From Streptomyces sp. NBC_00490 (GTDB lineage: Bacteria; Actinomycetota; Actinomycetes; Streptomycetales; Streptomycetaceae), in the NCBI RefSeq assembly GCF_036013645.1, contig NZ_CP107869.1, positions 3,658,001-3,722,000 on the forward strand: 64,000 nt of DNA. Reading direction: 5' to 3'. Shown in pieces: positions 1 to 8,669 of this stretch. A program made the translations under genes and the position numbers. The notes beneath the pieces are model-generated. The model did no database searches. It was not told the origin of the DNA and was given only the letters and a program-made list of their open reading frames with translations. Positions within the stretch are counted from its first letter, which is position 1. Every line of letters starts with the position of its first letter.

Positions 1-404
1 AGTCCCTGTACGTCGCCGTCCCGGCCGCGCATCCGCTGGCGGACGGCGGTCCGGTCCGCCTCGGCCGACTCGCCGACGCCGACTGGATCTCCGGCAGCGC
101 ACGCCCGGAGGGCACGCTCCTGGACGCGGCCCTGCGCCAGGGCTTCCGGCCGCGCGTCGCCCACGTCGTCGCCGAGTGGACCGCCAAGCAGGGCTACGTC
201 GCCGCGGGCCTCGGCGTGACCCTGGTCCCGGCGCTGGCGGCGGAGTCGGTTCGGCCGGACGTCGCCCTGCTGCCGGTCCTGGACGAGAGGGCACCGGCGC
301 GGGCGGTGTACGCGGCGACCGTGCGGGGACGGACGCCGGCGCCCGCGGTGGAGGCGTTCGTGGGGGCGCTGCGGGAGGCCGTGCGGCGCATCCCGGGTTG
401 CTGA
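1..404 (+). CDS. LysR-family transcriptional regulator, C-terminal part
   Basis: This frame is already open at the left edge and ends in TGA at 402-404, so the N-terminal helix-turn-helix lies outside the window. The roughly 133 visible residues begin SLYVAVPAAHPLADGGPVRL and read like the second half of a LysR effector-binding domain. They include the segment QGYVAAGLGVTLVPALA, which matches the 'a.G.Gi.llP' strand common in LysR proteins, and a terminal helix ending FVGALREAVRRIPGC. The inducer and target genes cannot be told from this fragment. Confidence 0.8.
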   Translation, partial: SLYVAVPAAHPLADGGPVRLGRLADADWISGSARPEGTLLDAALRQGFRPRVAHVVAEWTAKQGYVAAGLGVTLVPALAAESVRPDVALLPVLDERAPARAVYAATVRGRTPAPAVEAFVGALREAVRRIPGC

Positions 405-580
405 GCGGTGTGCCAAGTGCGGTCGTCCGCGGCGCCATCGTGGCTGGTCGACTACGGCACGGACGAACGCCGAGGAACCCTCTTCCTGAGTCACACCCCA
501 TGGCGTAGACCACTTCCGTCACGCATACTGCCGCCGTCGGCACCACCACGCTCCCCACGGCGACGGAAGGCTGAACTCCC

Positions 581-1819
581 TTGAATTCCCTACGTGTTCG
601 AGTCGGTGTGATCGGGTTCGCCCTGATGGCCGGGCTCGCGATACCCCAGGCCGCCGAGGCGGCTCCCACCGCCACCGTCGAGGAACAGCGGCTCGACAAG
701 GCCGTTCCGCAGGAGATTCTGCGGCGGTCCGGATTCGACTCCGTGGCACCGGAGTTCGCGCGGGAGCTCGGCTCGGCGCGCAGTTATGCGCAGGCCCGCC
801 GGATCGTCGTACGCGAAGGATCCGCGCTGTGGAAGCGGGCCGTCGACCGGGCGCAGGGGCGGGGGCCGGCCGGGGGTGATCTGAGCCGGGACGACGACCG
901 GCCGCTGTACTGGGCGCGGTTGGGGATGACGCGGGAGGTGCGGACCTGGGAGCCGGGGTTCGGGCTGGGCGACGGGCAACGGGCCGCGCTGCTGGACGAG
1001 TTGGAGCGGACCTCGCGGGGGCAGACCGCCATCCGGTATCCGTCCGGGAAGGGGATCAAGCGAATCCTCGTCACCGGGTTCGATCCGTTCACGCTGGACC
1101 GGGACGTCCGGATCTCCAATCCGTCCGGGGCGACCGCGCTCGCGCTCGACGGCACGGTGATCGAGACGGCGCAGGGGCCGGCACGGGTGGAGACGGCCGT
1201 GTTCCCCGTGCGCTGGCGGGACTTCGCGGAGGGGACGGTCGAGCGGACGTTGCGGCCGTATCTGCGCAAGGCCGACCTCTTCACCACGGTCAGCCAGGGG
1301 CGGGTCGGTCGGTTCGACGTCGAGCGGACCAACGGGGCCTGGCGGGGCGGGTTCCCGGACAACGAGAACATCTCCCGGACGGAGACCGTCCCCGTCACCG
1401 ATCCGGCCTCGCAACCGCAGTGGACGACGACGACCCTGCCGTACAAGGACATGGTGGCGGCGAGCACCGGGCGCTTCCCCGTGTACGACAACACGAGCGT
1501 GACCGAGATCCCGGCGGGAGCGACGGAACCCGTCGTACGGGCCGACGGGCCGACGGCGGGGTCGACGGCCCGGGCCGGGGGCGGCGGGGACTATCTGTCG
1601 AACGAGATCGCCTACCGGGCCACGCTGTTGCGGGACCGGCTGGGGCTGCACGACAAGCTGCCGGGTGGGCATGTGCACACGCCCGTGCTCCAGTTCGCCA
1701 CCGGCAACACCACCGAGGTCACCGACCCCGAGTTCGTGCGGAACCGGCTGGACATCATCGCCCAGGTGCGGTCGCTCGTGACCGTGGCGGTCAATGAGAC
1801 GGGGCGAACGCGAGACTGA
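581..1819 (+). CDS. Secreted peptidase C15 (pyroglutamyl peptidase)-like protein with Ser at the Cys position
   Basis: 412 residues from a TTG start, preceded by GGAAGG at about 565. Residues 1-27 form a signal peptide (hydrophobic VGVIGFALMAGLAIP, then AEA). An extra domain of about 135 residues precedes the C15-like fold, which begins ILVTGFDPF, the family signature. Further on, DVERTNGAWRGGFPDNEN matches the region of the catalytic Glu, and GGHVHTP matches the catalytic His. The segment that normally carries the nucleophile (family pattern AGxxxCNxxxY) reads GGGDYLSNEIAY, with Ser where Cys is expected. Family enzymes are usually about 215 residues and cytoplasmic, so the export signal and N-terminal extension are also unusual. 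The gene overlaps the convergent LysE gene by 29 bp. It may be a serine variant or catalytically inactive. Confidence 0.75.
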   Translation: MNSLRVRVGVIGFALMAGLAIPQAAEAAPTATVEEQRLDKAVPQEILRRSGFDSVAPEFARELGSARSYAQARRIVVREGSALWKRAVDRAQGRGPAGGDLSRDDDRPLYWARLGMTREVRTWEPGFGLGDGQRAALLDELERTSRGQTAIRYPSGKGIKRILVTGFDPFTLDRDVRISNPSGATALALDGTVIETAQGPARVETAVFPVRWRDFAEGTVERTLRPYLRKADLFTTVSQGRVGRFDVERTNGAWRGGFPDNENISRTETVPVTDPASQPQWTTTTLPYKDMVAASTGRFPVYDNTSVTEIPAGATEPVVRADGPTAGSTARAGGGGDYLSNEIAYRATLLRDRLGLHDKLPGGHVHTPVLQFATGNTTEVTDPEFVRNRLDIIAQVRSLVTVAVNETGRTRD

Positions 1820-2405
1820 CGCCGAGGCCGGCCAGGACCGAGCCGATCACCTTGTTGAGGATCTTCTGGCCGCGGAGCATCAGGGTGCGCATGCGGTCGT
1901 GCGAGAAGAAGACCGCGACGACGCCGAACCACAGCAGGTGGGCCAGCGACATGAACAGGCCGTAGCCCACCTGCTGGTGGACGGGGGTGCCGGGGCTGAC
2001 GACCTGGGCGAAGGTCGAGACGACGAACAGGGTCGTCTTCGGGTTGAGGACGTTGGTGAGGAAGCCGGAGCGCAGGGCCTTCAGCGGGGTCAGGTCCGAC
2101 GTGGTCTCCAGGTCGACCCGGACCTCGCTACGGGTGCGGAAGGTGCGGACGCCGATGTAGACGAGGTAGGCCGCGCCGACCAGCTTGATCACCGTGAACA
2201 GGAAGGTGGAGGAGGCGATCAGCAGGCCCACGCCGAGCATCGTGTAGGTGACGTGCACGAGGACGCCGACGGCGACGCCGAGCGCGGCGAGCAGGCCGGT
2301 GCGGCGGCCGTGGAGGTAGCTGTTGCGGACGACCATGGCGAAGTCGGCGCCGGGGGCGATGACGGCCAGGACGGTGATGACGGCGACGGCGAGTATCTCG
2401 GTCAC
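1791..2405 (-). CDS. LysE/RhtB-family amino-acid exporter
   Basis: 204 residues from GTG at 2405-2403, whose bases overlap the TGA of the upstream EI24 gene (GTGA), so the two are probably translationally coupled. The N-terminus VTEILAVAVITVLAVIAPGADFAMVVRNS carries the family signature (P-G-x-D/N after the first membrane helix), and NVLNPKTTLFVVS is the conserved loop. About six hydrophobic segments are visible, typical of LysE-fold exporters of amino acids or related small molecules. The substrate cannot be assigned. The 3' end runs 29 bp into the convergent C15-like gene. Confidence 0.88.
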   Translation of the reverse strand: MTEILAVAVITVLAVIAPGADFAMVVRNSYLHGRRTGLLAALGVAVGVLVHVTYTMLGVGLLIASSTFLFTVIKLVGAAYLVYIGVRTFRTRSEVRVDLETTSDLTPLKALRSGFLTNVLNPKTTLFVVSTFAQVVSPGTPVHQQVGYGLFMSLAHLLWFGVVAVFFSHDRMRTLMLRGQKILNKVIGSVLAGLGVSLAFAPSH

Positions 2406-3199
2406 GAGGTGATCCCCTCCGTGTCGTTGTCGTTGTCGTCGGAGTCCTCGCGGGTCTCCTCCCCGAGCAGTTCCCTGGCCATCAAAGTGGCGCCCGCGAC
2501 CGCGCCCGGCATCAGGAACACCGCGACGAACGGCACCAGAAACGCCACGGCGAGGGGGGTGCCGAAGCCCCAGATCAGGGTCTTGCGGGAGCGGAACAGG
2601 GCGAGGCGGTCGCGGAGTTCGACGCCGCGGCGCTGGAGGGCCACGGCGGCGAGTTCCTCGGTGAGGAAGAAGCCGGTGACGAAGAAGCCGATCACCGGGA
2701 CGACGGTCTGTCCGACGAACGGGATGAAGCCGAGGGCGAAGAGCAGGACCGCCCACAGCAGGGCACGGACCACGATCCGCAGGCTGTCGCGGCCCGAGAT
2801 CCACAGCTCGCGCCACAGGGGCAGGCCGGACTCGGGGGCGGTGCCGTCCGGGGACACATCGCGGTCGACCTTCTCCGAGAGGCTCTCGTAGAAGGGCTGG
2901 CCTATCAGGAGCGTGACCGCGGTGAAGGTCAGGACCGCGAGGAGGAGGGCGAGGGCCCACAGCACGACGGTGAGGAAACCGCGGAAGAGGCCGAGCCAGG
3001 GGCTGGACCAGTCGTCGGCGAAGGGGGTGGCCCAGCCGATGAAGTCCTCGCCCCAGACCGCGAGCGAGACGAGCGCCGCCGCGTAGAGAACGAGGGTGAT
3101 CAGGCCAGGGATCAGCCCGAAGCCGTACTGCTTGCCGTGCCGGGCCACCCAACGCTGGCCCTTCAGCAGATAGGTGAAGCCCACCCCAAGATCGCGCAT
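2402..3199 (-). CDS. EI24-domain (CysZ-like) integral membrane protein
   Basis: 265 residues from ATG. Hydrophobic segments alternate with short loops (YGFGLIPGLITLVLYAAALV, FLTVVLWALALLLAVLTFTAV, LWAVLLFALGFIPFVGQTVVP). The family landmarks GQPFYESLSEKV and the LRIVVRALLWAV/GFIPFVGQ stretch are present. The C-terminus is acidic (EDSDDNDNDTEG). EI24/CysZ proteins include sulfate permeases, but many actinobacterial members have no assigned role. The gene is first of a two-gene unit with the LysE exporter. Confidence 0.8.
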   Translation of the reverse strand: MRDLGVGFTYLLKGQRWVARHGKQYGFGLIPGLITLVLYAAALVSLAVWGEDFIGWATPFADDWSSPWLGLFRGFLTVVLWALALLLAVLTFTAVTLLIGQPFYESLSEKVDRDVSPDGTAPESGLPLWRELWISGRDSLRIVVRALLWAVLLFALGFIPFVGQTVVPVIGFFVTGFFLTEELAAVALQRRGVELRDRLALFRSRKTLIWGFGTPLAVAFLVPFVAVFLMPGAVAGATLMARELLGEETREDSDDNDNDTEGITS

Positions 3200-3299
3200 G
3201 GGGGAACTCTATCGGGCGCCGGGGACAGGGTTCCCGGCCGTGCACGGCCCTGAATTACGCCCCCGTTCCGGTGGCTCGGCTCAGCGGGGCCCCTCCTGA

Positions 3300-4163
3300 T
3301 CACCCCGGGACCACCGCCACCACCACCCCCCGCTCATCCGCCGGACTCACCGCCGCCTGCACCCGTACCGCCGCCGCCCGGGCCACCCGGCCCGCACGCG
3401 ACGCCCCGGCCAGCAGCACCGGCTGGAGCTGCTCGAGGCCCGCCACCAGCAGCTCCTCCCCGGCGATCAGTACCGGGCGGGCCGCCTTCGTGGTCGCCGC
3501 CGCCGCTTCCGTGAGGTCGGCGAGGGGCTGGAGGGAGGCACGGACCACGCCCGCGCCCGCGGCGGCCGCACGTTCCGCCAGGGCGAGCTGGAGCGGCATC
3601 AGAGGGGCCAGCGCCGCGGTCAAAGCGTCCGCGATGCGGCGGAGTTCGGGGGAGGAGTCGCGGAGGATCTCCGCCGCCGTACGGATCACCGGGGTCAGCG
3701 CGAGCAGGGTGCCCGCCGCCAGCCCGGCCGCCGCGGGCAGCAGCGGGGACATCGCCTCCACCAGGTCGCCCAGCGCGGTCGCGAACTCCTCCACCGCCGG
3801 CTCCACCGCGTCCAGCACCGGCAGCAGGCTGTCGCCCAGCGCCGTCAGCAGGGCCTGGGCCGGTTCGCTGACCGGGTGGACGGCCAGGGGAGCGCCGCTC
3901 GTGCCGAGCCGGGTCAGGGTGTCCACGATCCGGTAGAACGCCTCCTGCGCCTGCGGCGACGCGCTCGCCTCCGCCAGCTCCGCCGTCGTCTCGCGCAAAA
4001 CCCGCAGCACCTCCTGGCCGGAACCGTCCCTGGGGTCGAAGGTGTTGATCGCGATCTTCGTGATGTTCCCGGCCGTGTCCAGGAGTTGGCCGGTGATGTC
4101 GCTGGTGCTGCGGGCCATGCGCAGCACTTCTTCCCTGCTGGGGAAAGGGGGGATCGATGCCAT
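3300..4163 (-). CDS. Ala-rich helical protein of unknown function
   Basis: 287 residues starting MASIPPFPSREEVL at ATG 4163-4161, with GAGGAG just upstream. Longer in-frame starts exist, but this one has the ribosome binding site. No signal peptide is seen. The sequence is dominated by long Ala/Leu-rich amphipathic helices, for example PLLPAAAGLAAGTLLALTPV, and the N-terminal part (ARSTSDITGQLLDTAGNITKIAINTF) resembles an apolipoprotein-like helix bundle. No family is recognised. It is divergent from the M14 carboxypeptidase, leaving a shared promoter region at 4164-4365. Confidence 0.7.
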   Translation of the reverse strand: MASIPPFPSREEVLRMARSTSDITGQLLDTAGNITKIAINTFDPRDGSGQEVLRVLRETTAELAEASASPQAQEAFYRIVDTLTRLGTSGAPLAVHPVSEPAQALLTALGDSLLPVLDAVEPAVEEFATALGDLVEAMSPLLPAAAGLAAGTLLALTPVIRTAAEILRDSSPELRRIADALTAALAPLMPLQLALAERAAAAGAGVVRASLQPLADLTEAAAATTKAARPVLIAGEELLVAGLEQLQPVLLAGASRAGRVARAAAVRVQAAVSPADERGVVVAVVPG

Positions 4164-4365
4164 GAGGAGCTCTCCTCGTGTTGCCGGACAAGCCGCCGTT
4201 GCCGGGTCCGTCGCCGGGTGTCCCGAGCTCAGCATGCCCCGTCCGGGCCCCCCGGGATGCGCCATCCGGGGCATCCGTGACACGAACTCCCTCTTGTTCC
4301 GGTTGAGTCGAACAGGTACATGTCGCCGTACCGATCTCAGGAAGCTCCCGGAGGAGGTACGACGC

Positions 4366-6909
4366 GTGCGCACCACGAGAACCGCACCCGCGAGACCCGT
4401 ACTGATCGCCGCCCTCGCCCTCACCGCGGCAGGCTCACTGCTGCTCACCCCGCACACGGCCGGCGCGGAACCCGCGCCGCCCGTCACCCGGGACGGGGCC
4501 CCGCTCGACCAGCGGGCCGCACAGGCCCCCGCGAGCGCCGCCAGGAGGGCCCTCGCCGACGAACAGACGGCCGGTGGCGCGGTCCTCGGCTACCCCCGCG
4601 AGCGGCTCCTCTCCCCCGACCCGGAGAACCCCGCCGACAAGTCCATCAAGCTCGGCCTCACCCCGTACCACGCGATCGCCCCGAAGCTGAACGCCGTCCA
4701 GGCCCTCGGCGACCGCGTCAGCGTCGAGGTCGCCGGACGGTCGGCCGGCGGGCACCGGCTCTACCTCGTGACCGTCACCGCACCCGAGACGGTCCGCCAG
4801 GCCCGCGCCCAGGAGCGGATGCGCGACCTCATCGAGAACTCCCCCGCGCAGGCCGCCAAGTCGCCCGAGATCAAGGCCGGTTACAAGGCGCCCGTCTTCT
4901 TCAACAACAACATCCACGGCAACGAGTGGGAGGGCACCGACGCCTCCCTGAAGCTCATCGAGCAGCTCGCCACCGCCACGGACGCCAGGACCCGGGACCT
5001 GCTCGCCCACTCCCGGCTCTACTTCAACATCACCGCCAACCCGGACGGCCGGATCGCCGGCACCCGCGCGAACGCCAACGGCTTCGACATGAACCGGGAC
5101 TTCGTCACCGCCTCGCAGCCCGAGGTGCGGGCGATGCGGCAGATCGAGATCGACAAGCAGCCCGCCGTCATGCTCGACCTGCACGGCTACGTCAACGGCA
5201 CCCTCATCGAGCCCACCACTCCCCCGCACGGCGAGAACTACGAGTACGACCTCTTCCTGAAGAACACCTACGCCAACGCCCTCGGCATGGAGGCCGCCGT
5301 CAACGGCCTCGGCTACACGCCCGCGAAGGACGGGGTGCAACCCGCGCAGATCCCCTTCCGGGACCAGGAGGAGGGCTGGGACGACTGGCCGCCGATCTTC
5401 ACCCCGCAGTACGCGGCCTTCCACGGCACGGTCGCCGCGCACACGGTCGAGATCCCGCTGCAGGTGAACAACGCGGCCTACGACAGCCTGCCGGTGGCGG
5501 AGCTGCGGCGCCGTTCGGCCGTCAACGTGGACGTCGCCGGGGCCGCCATCCGCGCCACGCTCGACTTCGTCCGGGCCCACCGCACCGCGCTGGTGAACGA
5601 CCAGATCGAGGTGTTCCGCCGCGGGGCCACGGGCGCCGCACAGGTCCCCGTCTCCTCCGAGACGGTCCCCGGAGTCCCCGGCATCGGCCCCGAGGACGTC
5701 TACACGACCGTCTTCCCGCGCGCCTACGTCCTGCCCGGCGGCCCGAAGGCCACCGCCACCGCCCGCCTGGTCGACCACCTCCTCGCCAACGACGTCCGCG
5801 TCACCCGCGCGAGCCACGCCTTCCGGCTCGGCGGAAAGACGTACGCGAAGGGCTCGTACGTCGTCGACATGCACCAGCCCAAGCGGGGCCTCGCCAATGT
5901 GCTGCTCGCCGACGGACGGGACATCAGCGACAAGGTCTCGGTGATGTACGACATCTCGGGCTGGAGCCTGGGCCGGCTGTGGGGCGCCACGGTGGAGCCG
6001 GTGCCGACCGGGACCCTCAAGGGCCTTCCGCTGCGGTCGGTCAGCGAGGCCGCGGCCGTCGGCCATGTCGCCCCGCGCGGCACCCTGCGCCTCCGCCTGG
6101 ACGACCCGCAGGCGATCGCCGCCGTCAACTCCCTTCTCCAGCAGGGTGTTCCGGTACGGCGGACAGCCGACGGCGGCAGCGCGATCGTCCCGGCGTCGGC
6201 GCGGCAGAAGGCGGCCGAACTGGCCCGGACGTACGACGTGGCCTTCGACGCGACGACCCTCACCGGCACCCAGCCCCTCCACCGCACCCGGGTCGCCGCC
6301 GCCGTGACCTCCGGTGAGCTCTTCGCGCTGCGTGAGATGAACTTCGAGGTCACCCCGGTCTCGACGGCCGTCGCCAACGCGGGCTTCGACTGGTCGTCGG
6401 CGGACGTCCTGTTCGTGTCCACGGGGCTGGAGTACGGCGGTCTCACCCCGTCCGCCCGTACGGCCCTGGACGCCTTCCTCGACGCTGGTCACGGTCTCGT
6501 CGGGCGCGGGGTCACCGGAGCCGAACTCGCCACCGCCACCGGCCTGCTGGCCGCGAAGCCGGTCGAGGGCAACGGGGACGCCAACGGTGTGGTGCGGGTG
6601 GTGAACTCGGGGCCGGTGACCGCCGGCGCTCCCGGGCACGGTTTCGTGTACGCGCCCGTCTGGTTCACGGACCTCGGCCCGCAGGTCCGCGTGGAGCAGT
6701 CGTACGCGACCGGGAACCCCCTCGTCTCCGGGCACTGGCGCCCGTCGGCGGACGGCGGTGGCGGACCCCTGGCCGCAGCCGGACAGCCCTCGGTCGTCAG
6801 CGGTCCGCAGTCGGTCCTGTTCGGCACCGAGCCCCTCTTCCGGGATCATCCGAAGGGAGAATTCCCGCAGGTCGCAGGGGCGTTGTTCCGCATGGCCGAC
6901 GCCGGCTAG
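4366..6909 (+). CDS. Secreted M14-family zinc carboxypeptidase
   Basis: 847 residues from GTG 4366, chosen because GGAGGAGG lies at 4350-4357; the open frame extends further upstream without support. Residues 1-34 form a signal peptide ending AGAEP. The M14 zinc site is visible: FNNNIHGNEWEG (H184 and E187, HxxE), NPDGR...NANGFDMNRDF (substrate-binding Asn-Arg) and MLDLHGYVNG (third zinc His). The likely catalytic Glu is in HTVEIPLQ. The catalytic domain occupies roughly residues 90-500. The remaining 350 residues include a region resembling a class I glutamine amidotransferase or Rossmann-like domain (VLFVSTGLEYGGLTPSAR). It probably trims extracellular peptides for uptake. Confidence 0.88.
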   Translation: MRTTRTAPARPVLIAALALTAAGSLLLTPHTAGAEPAPPVTRDGAPLDQRAAQAPASAARRALADEQTAGGAVLGYPRERLLSPDPENPADKSIKLGLTPYHAIAPKLNAVQALGDRVSVEVAGRSAGGHRLYLVTVTAPETVRQARAQERMRDLIENSPAQAAKSPEIKAGYKAPVFFNNNIHGNEWEGTDASLKLIEQLATATDARTRDLLAHSRLYFNITANPDGRIAGTRANANGFDMNRDFVTASQPEVRAMRQIEIDKQPAVMLDLHGYVNGTLIEPTTPPHGENYEYDLFLKNTYANALGMEAAVNGLGYTPAKDGVQPAQIPFRDQEEGWDDWPPIFTPQYAAFHGTVAAHTVEIPLQVNNAAYDSLPVAELRRRSAVNVDVAGAAIRATLDFVRAHRTALVNDQIEVFRRGATGAAQVPVSSETVPGVPGIGPEDVYTTVFPRAYVLPGGPKATATARLVDHLLANDVRVTRASHAFRLGGKTYAKGSYVVDMHQPKRGLANVLLADGRDISDKVSVMYDISGWSLGRLWGATVEPVPTGTLKGLPLRSVSEAAAVGHVAPRGTLRLRLDDPQAIAAVNSLLQQGVPVRRTADGGSAIVPASARQKAAELARTYDVAFDATTLTGTQPLHRTRVAAAVTSGELFALREMNFEVTPVSTAVANAGFDWSSADVLFVSTGLEYGGLTPSARTALDAFLDAGHGLVGRGVTGAELATATGLLAAKPVEGNGDANGVVRVVNSGPVTAGAPGHGFVYAPVWFTDLGPQVRVEQSYATGNPLVSGHWRPSADGGGGPLAAAGQPSVVSGPQSVLFGTEPLFRDHPKGEFPQVAGALFRMADAG

Positions 6910-6935
6910 CGGTGTGGATCAGTCAAGGAGAGCGG

Positions 6936-8087
6936 ATGACACAGGAGATACACGGCACCGTCGCCGACGGCTTCGAGGCGGTGCGCGAGGAGTTCGCCGC
7001 GGTCGTGGCCGGTGAACGCCCCGACTACGAGGGCCAGTTGTGCGCGTACGTCCATGGCCGCAGGGTCGTGGACCTGTGGACGGGCGACGGCAACGACGCC
7101 GACTCCCTGCACGCGGTGTTCTCGTCGACGAAGGGTGCCGCGTATCTCGTGGCCGCTCTCCTCGTCCAGGACGGCACGCTCGAACTGGACCGCAAGGTGA
7201 CGTACTACTGGCCGGAGTTCGCGGCCGAGGGCAAGGGCGCGCTGACCCTGCGCGAGCTGATCACGCACCGGGCCGGGCTGGTCGGTCTGGACGCCGGGTT
7301 CAGCCGGGAGGAGCTGGCCGACGACCGGGCGATCGCCGAACGCCTCGCCGACCAGCGGCCGTTCTGGCGCCCGGGCACCGCCTTCGGCTACCACGCCTTG
7401 GTGATCGGCGCGCTCACCGGCGAGGTCGTACGCCGGGCGACGGGCCGTTCGATCCAGGAGCTGTGGGAGGAGCGGATCCGGGCCCCGTACGGCCTGGACT
7501 TCCACCTGGGCCTGCCCGCGGCCCTGGAACCGCGCTACCGCTCCGCGCAGCCGATGATCCCCACGCCCGTCCAGCAGGCCGAGATCGATGCCACCCCCAC
7601 CGGCCCGCACACCCTGGCGTCGATCGCGTTCAACACCCACGTGCCGGACCCGGGTGACCTGCTGGAGTACATCAACTCCCGTACCGTGCGGGCCAAGGGC
7701 CCGGCGTCGGCGGGCGGGGTGGCGGCCGCGCGCGGGCTCGCCGGAATGTACGCGGCGGCGATCAGCGAGGTGGGCGACCGGCCACCCCTCCTCAAGCCGG
7801 ACACGATCGCCGAGGTCGGCCAGATCCACTCCACCGGCTACGACCTGGTGGCCCGCCAGCACCGCTCCTTCGGCCTGGGCTTCCAGGCGATCGCCGACAG
7901 CCGTCACCCGTTCCTGGGCGCCGGCACCTTCGGGCACAGCGGCGCGGGCGGCTCCCAGGCCTTCGCCGACCCGTGGAGCGGCCTCGCCTACGGCTACACC
8001 CGGCGCCGGCTCGCCTTCCCGGGCGGGGCGGCTCCGGAGAACGACCGGCTGGTGAGGGCGGTGCACACCGCGGCGCTGGCGAGCTGA
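6936..8087 (+). CDS. EstB-like serine hydrolase (beta-lactamase family, class C fold)
   Basis: 383 residues from ATG 6936, preceded by AAGGAG at 6925-6930 and 26 bp after the M14 gene. The class C/EstB triad motifs are present: SSTK (the S-x-x-K nucleophile, in VFSSTKGAAYLVA), the Tyr motif in FGYHALVIGALTGEVV, and HSGAGGSQAF near the C-terminus. There is no signal peptide, as expected for an intracellular esterase or D-aminoacyl hydrolase rather than a secreted beta-lactamase. The substrate is unknown. A strong hairpin follows the gene. Confidence 0.88.
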   Translation: MTQEIHGTVADGFEAVREEFAAVVAGERPDYEGQLCAYVHGRRVVDLWTGDGNDADSLHAVFSSTKGAAYLVAALLVQDGTLELDRKVTYYWPEFAAEGKGALTLRELITHRAGLVGLDAGFSREELADDRAIAERLADQRPFWRPGTAFGYHALVIGALTGEVVRRATGRSIQELWEERIRAPYGLDFHLGLPAALEPRYRSAQPMIPTPVQQAEIDATPTGPHTLASIAFNTHVPDPGDLLEYINSRTVRAKGPASAGGVAAARGLAGMYAAAISEVGDRPPLLKPDTIAEVGQIHSTGYDLVARQHRSFGLGFQAIADSRHPFLGAGTFGHSGAGGSQAFADPWSGLAYGYTRRRLAFPGGAAPENDRLVRAVHTAALAS

Positions 8088-8104
8088 CGGACGCCAACAG
8101 CGAA

Positions 8105-8133
8105 GGCCGCACCCCACGTCCAGGGGTGCGGCC
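8105..8133. terminator. Bidirectional hairpin terminator
   Basis: A perfect 11-bp inverted repeat (GGCCGCACCCC / GGGGTGCGGCC) with a 7-nt loop lies between the 3' ends of the convergent serine hydrolase and Ohr genes, followed on the plus strand by TCCTTCAT. The position and symmetry suit termination of both genes. Confidence 0.85.
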
Positions 8134-8154
8134 TCCTTCATGTCGCCGATCGGA

Positions 8155-8574
8155 TCAGACCAGCGTCACGCTGATGTTGCCGCGGGTCGCCTTGGAGTAC
8201 GGGCAGACCTGGTGGGCCTTCTCAAGGAGCTCCCTGGCGGTCCCGGCGTCGACGTTCGGGATCCGGGCCGAGATCTCGACGATGATCCCGAAGCCGTCGT
8301 CGTTCTTGCCGATGCCGACCTTCGCGGTGACCGTCGAGCCGGAGATGTCGGCCTTCTCCAGACGGGCGACGACGCCGAGGGCGCCCTGGAAGCAGGCGCT
8401 GTAGCCGGCGGCGAACAGCTGCTCGGGGTTGGTGCCCTCGCCGCTGCCGCCCATCTCCTTGGGCGGGTTCACGACGACGTCGAGCCTGCCGTCCTCGGTG
8501 ACCACCCGGCCGTCGCGACCGTTCTCGGCGGTGGCGACGGCGGTGTAGAGGACGTCGGTCTGCTGGATGGACAT
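8155..8574 (-). CDS. ohr: Ohr-type organic hydroperoxide reductase
   Basis: 139 residues from ATG 8574-8572 (MSIQQTDVLYTA). Both redox cysteines of the Ohr subfamily are present: C61 in YSACFQGALG and C124 in HQVCPYSKATRGN. The length is typical of Ohr. Ohr reduces organic peroxides through a Cys-Cys disulfide using lipoylated partners in the cytoplasm. The family is often controlled by a MarR-type OhrR. A MarR gene lies 1.2 kb away, but it lacks the N-terminal sensing Cys and is divergent from the reductase gene, so a direct link is not shown. Confidence 0.92.
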   Translation of the reverse strand: MSIQQTDVLYTAVATAENGRDGRVVTEDGRLDVVVNPPKEMGGSGEGTNPEQLFAAGYSACFQGALGVVARLEKADISGSTVTAKVGIGKNDDGFGIIVEISARIPNVDAGTARELLEKAHQVCPYSKATRGNISVTLV

Positions 8575-8669
8575 GCGGTGTCTTCCTCCTAGGTCCGCCG
8601 CGCTCGCGCCCACGATCGACGACGGGTTTCGGAAAGAAGTTACCGCATGCCGGAAACCGACAGAAGATG

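Noticed and set aside
4435..6849. An 804-residue open frame antisense to the M14 carboxypeptidase
   Set aside because: It is a shadow of a gene with clear active-site motifs and signal peptide; the antisense product has no recognisable domain.
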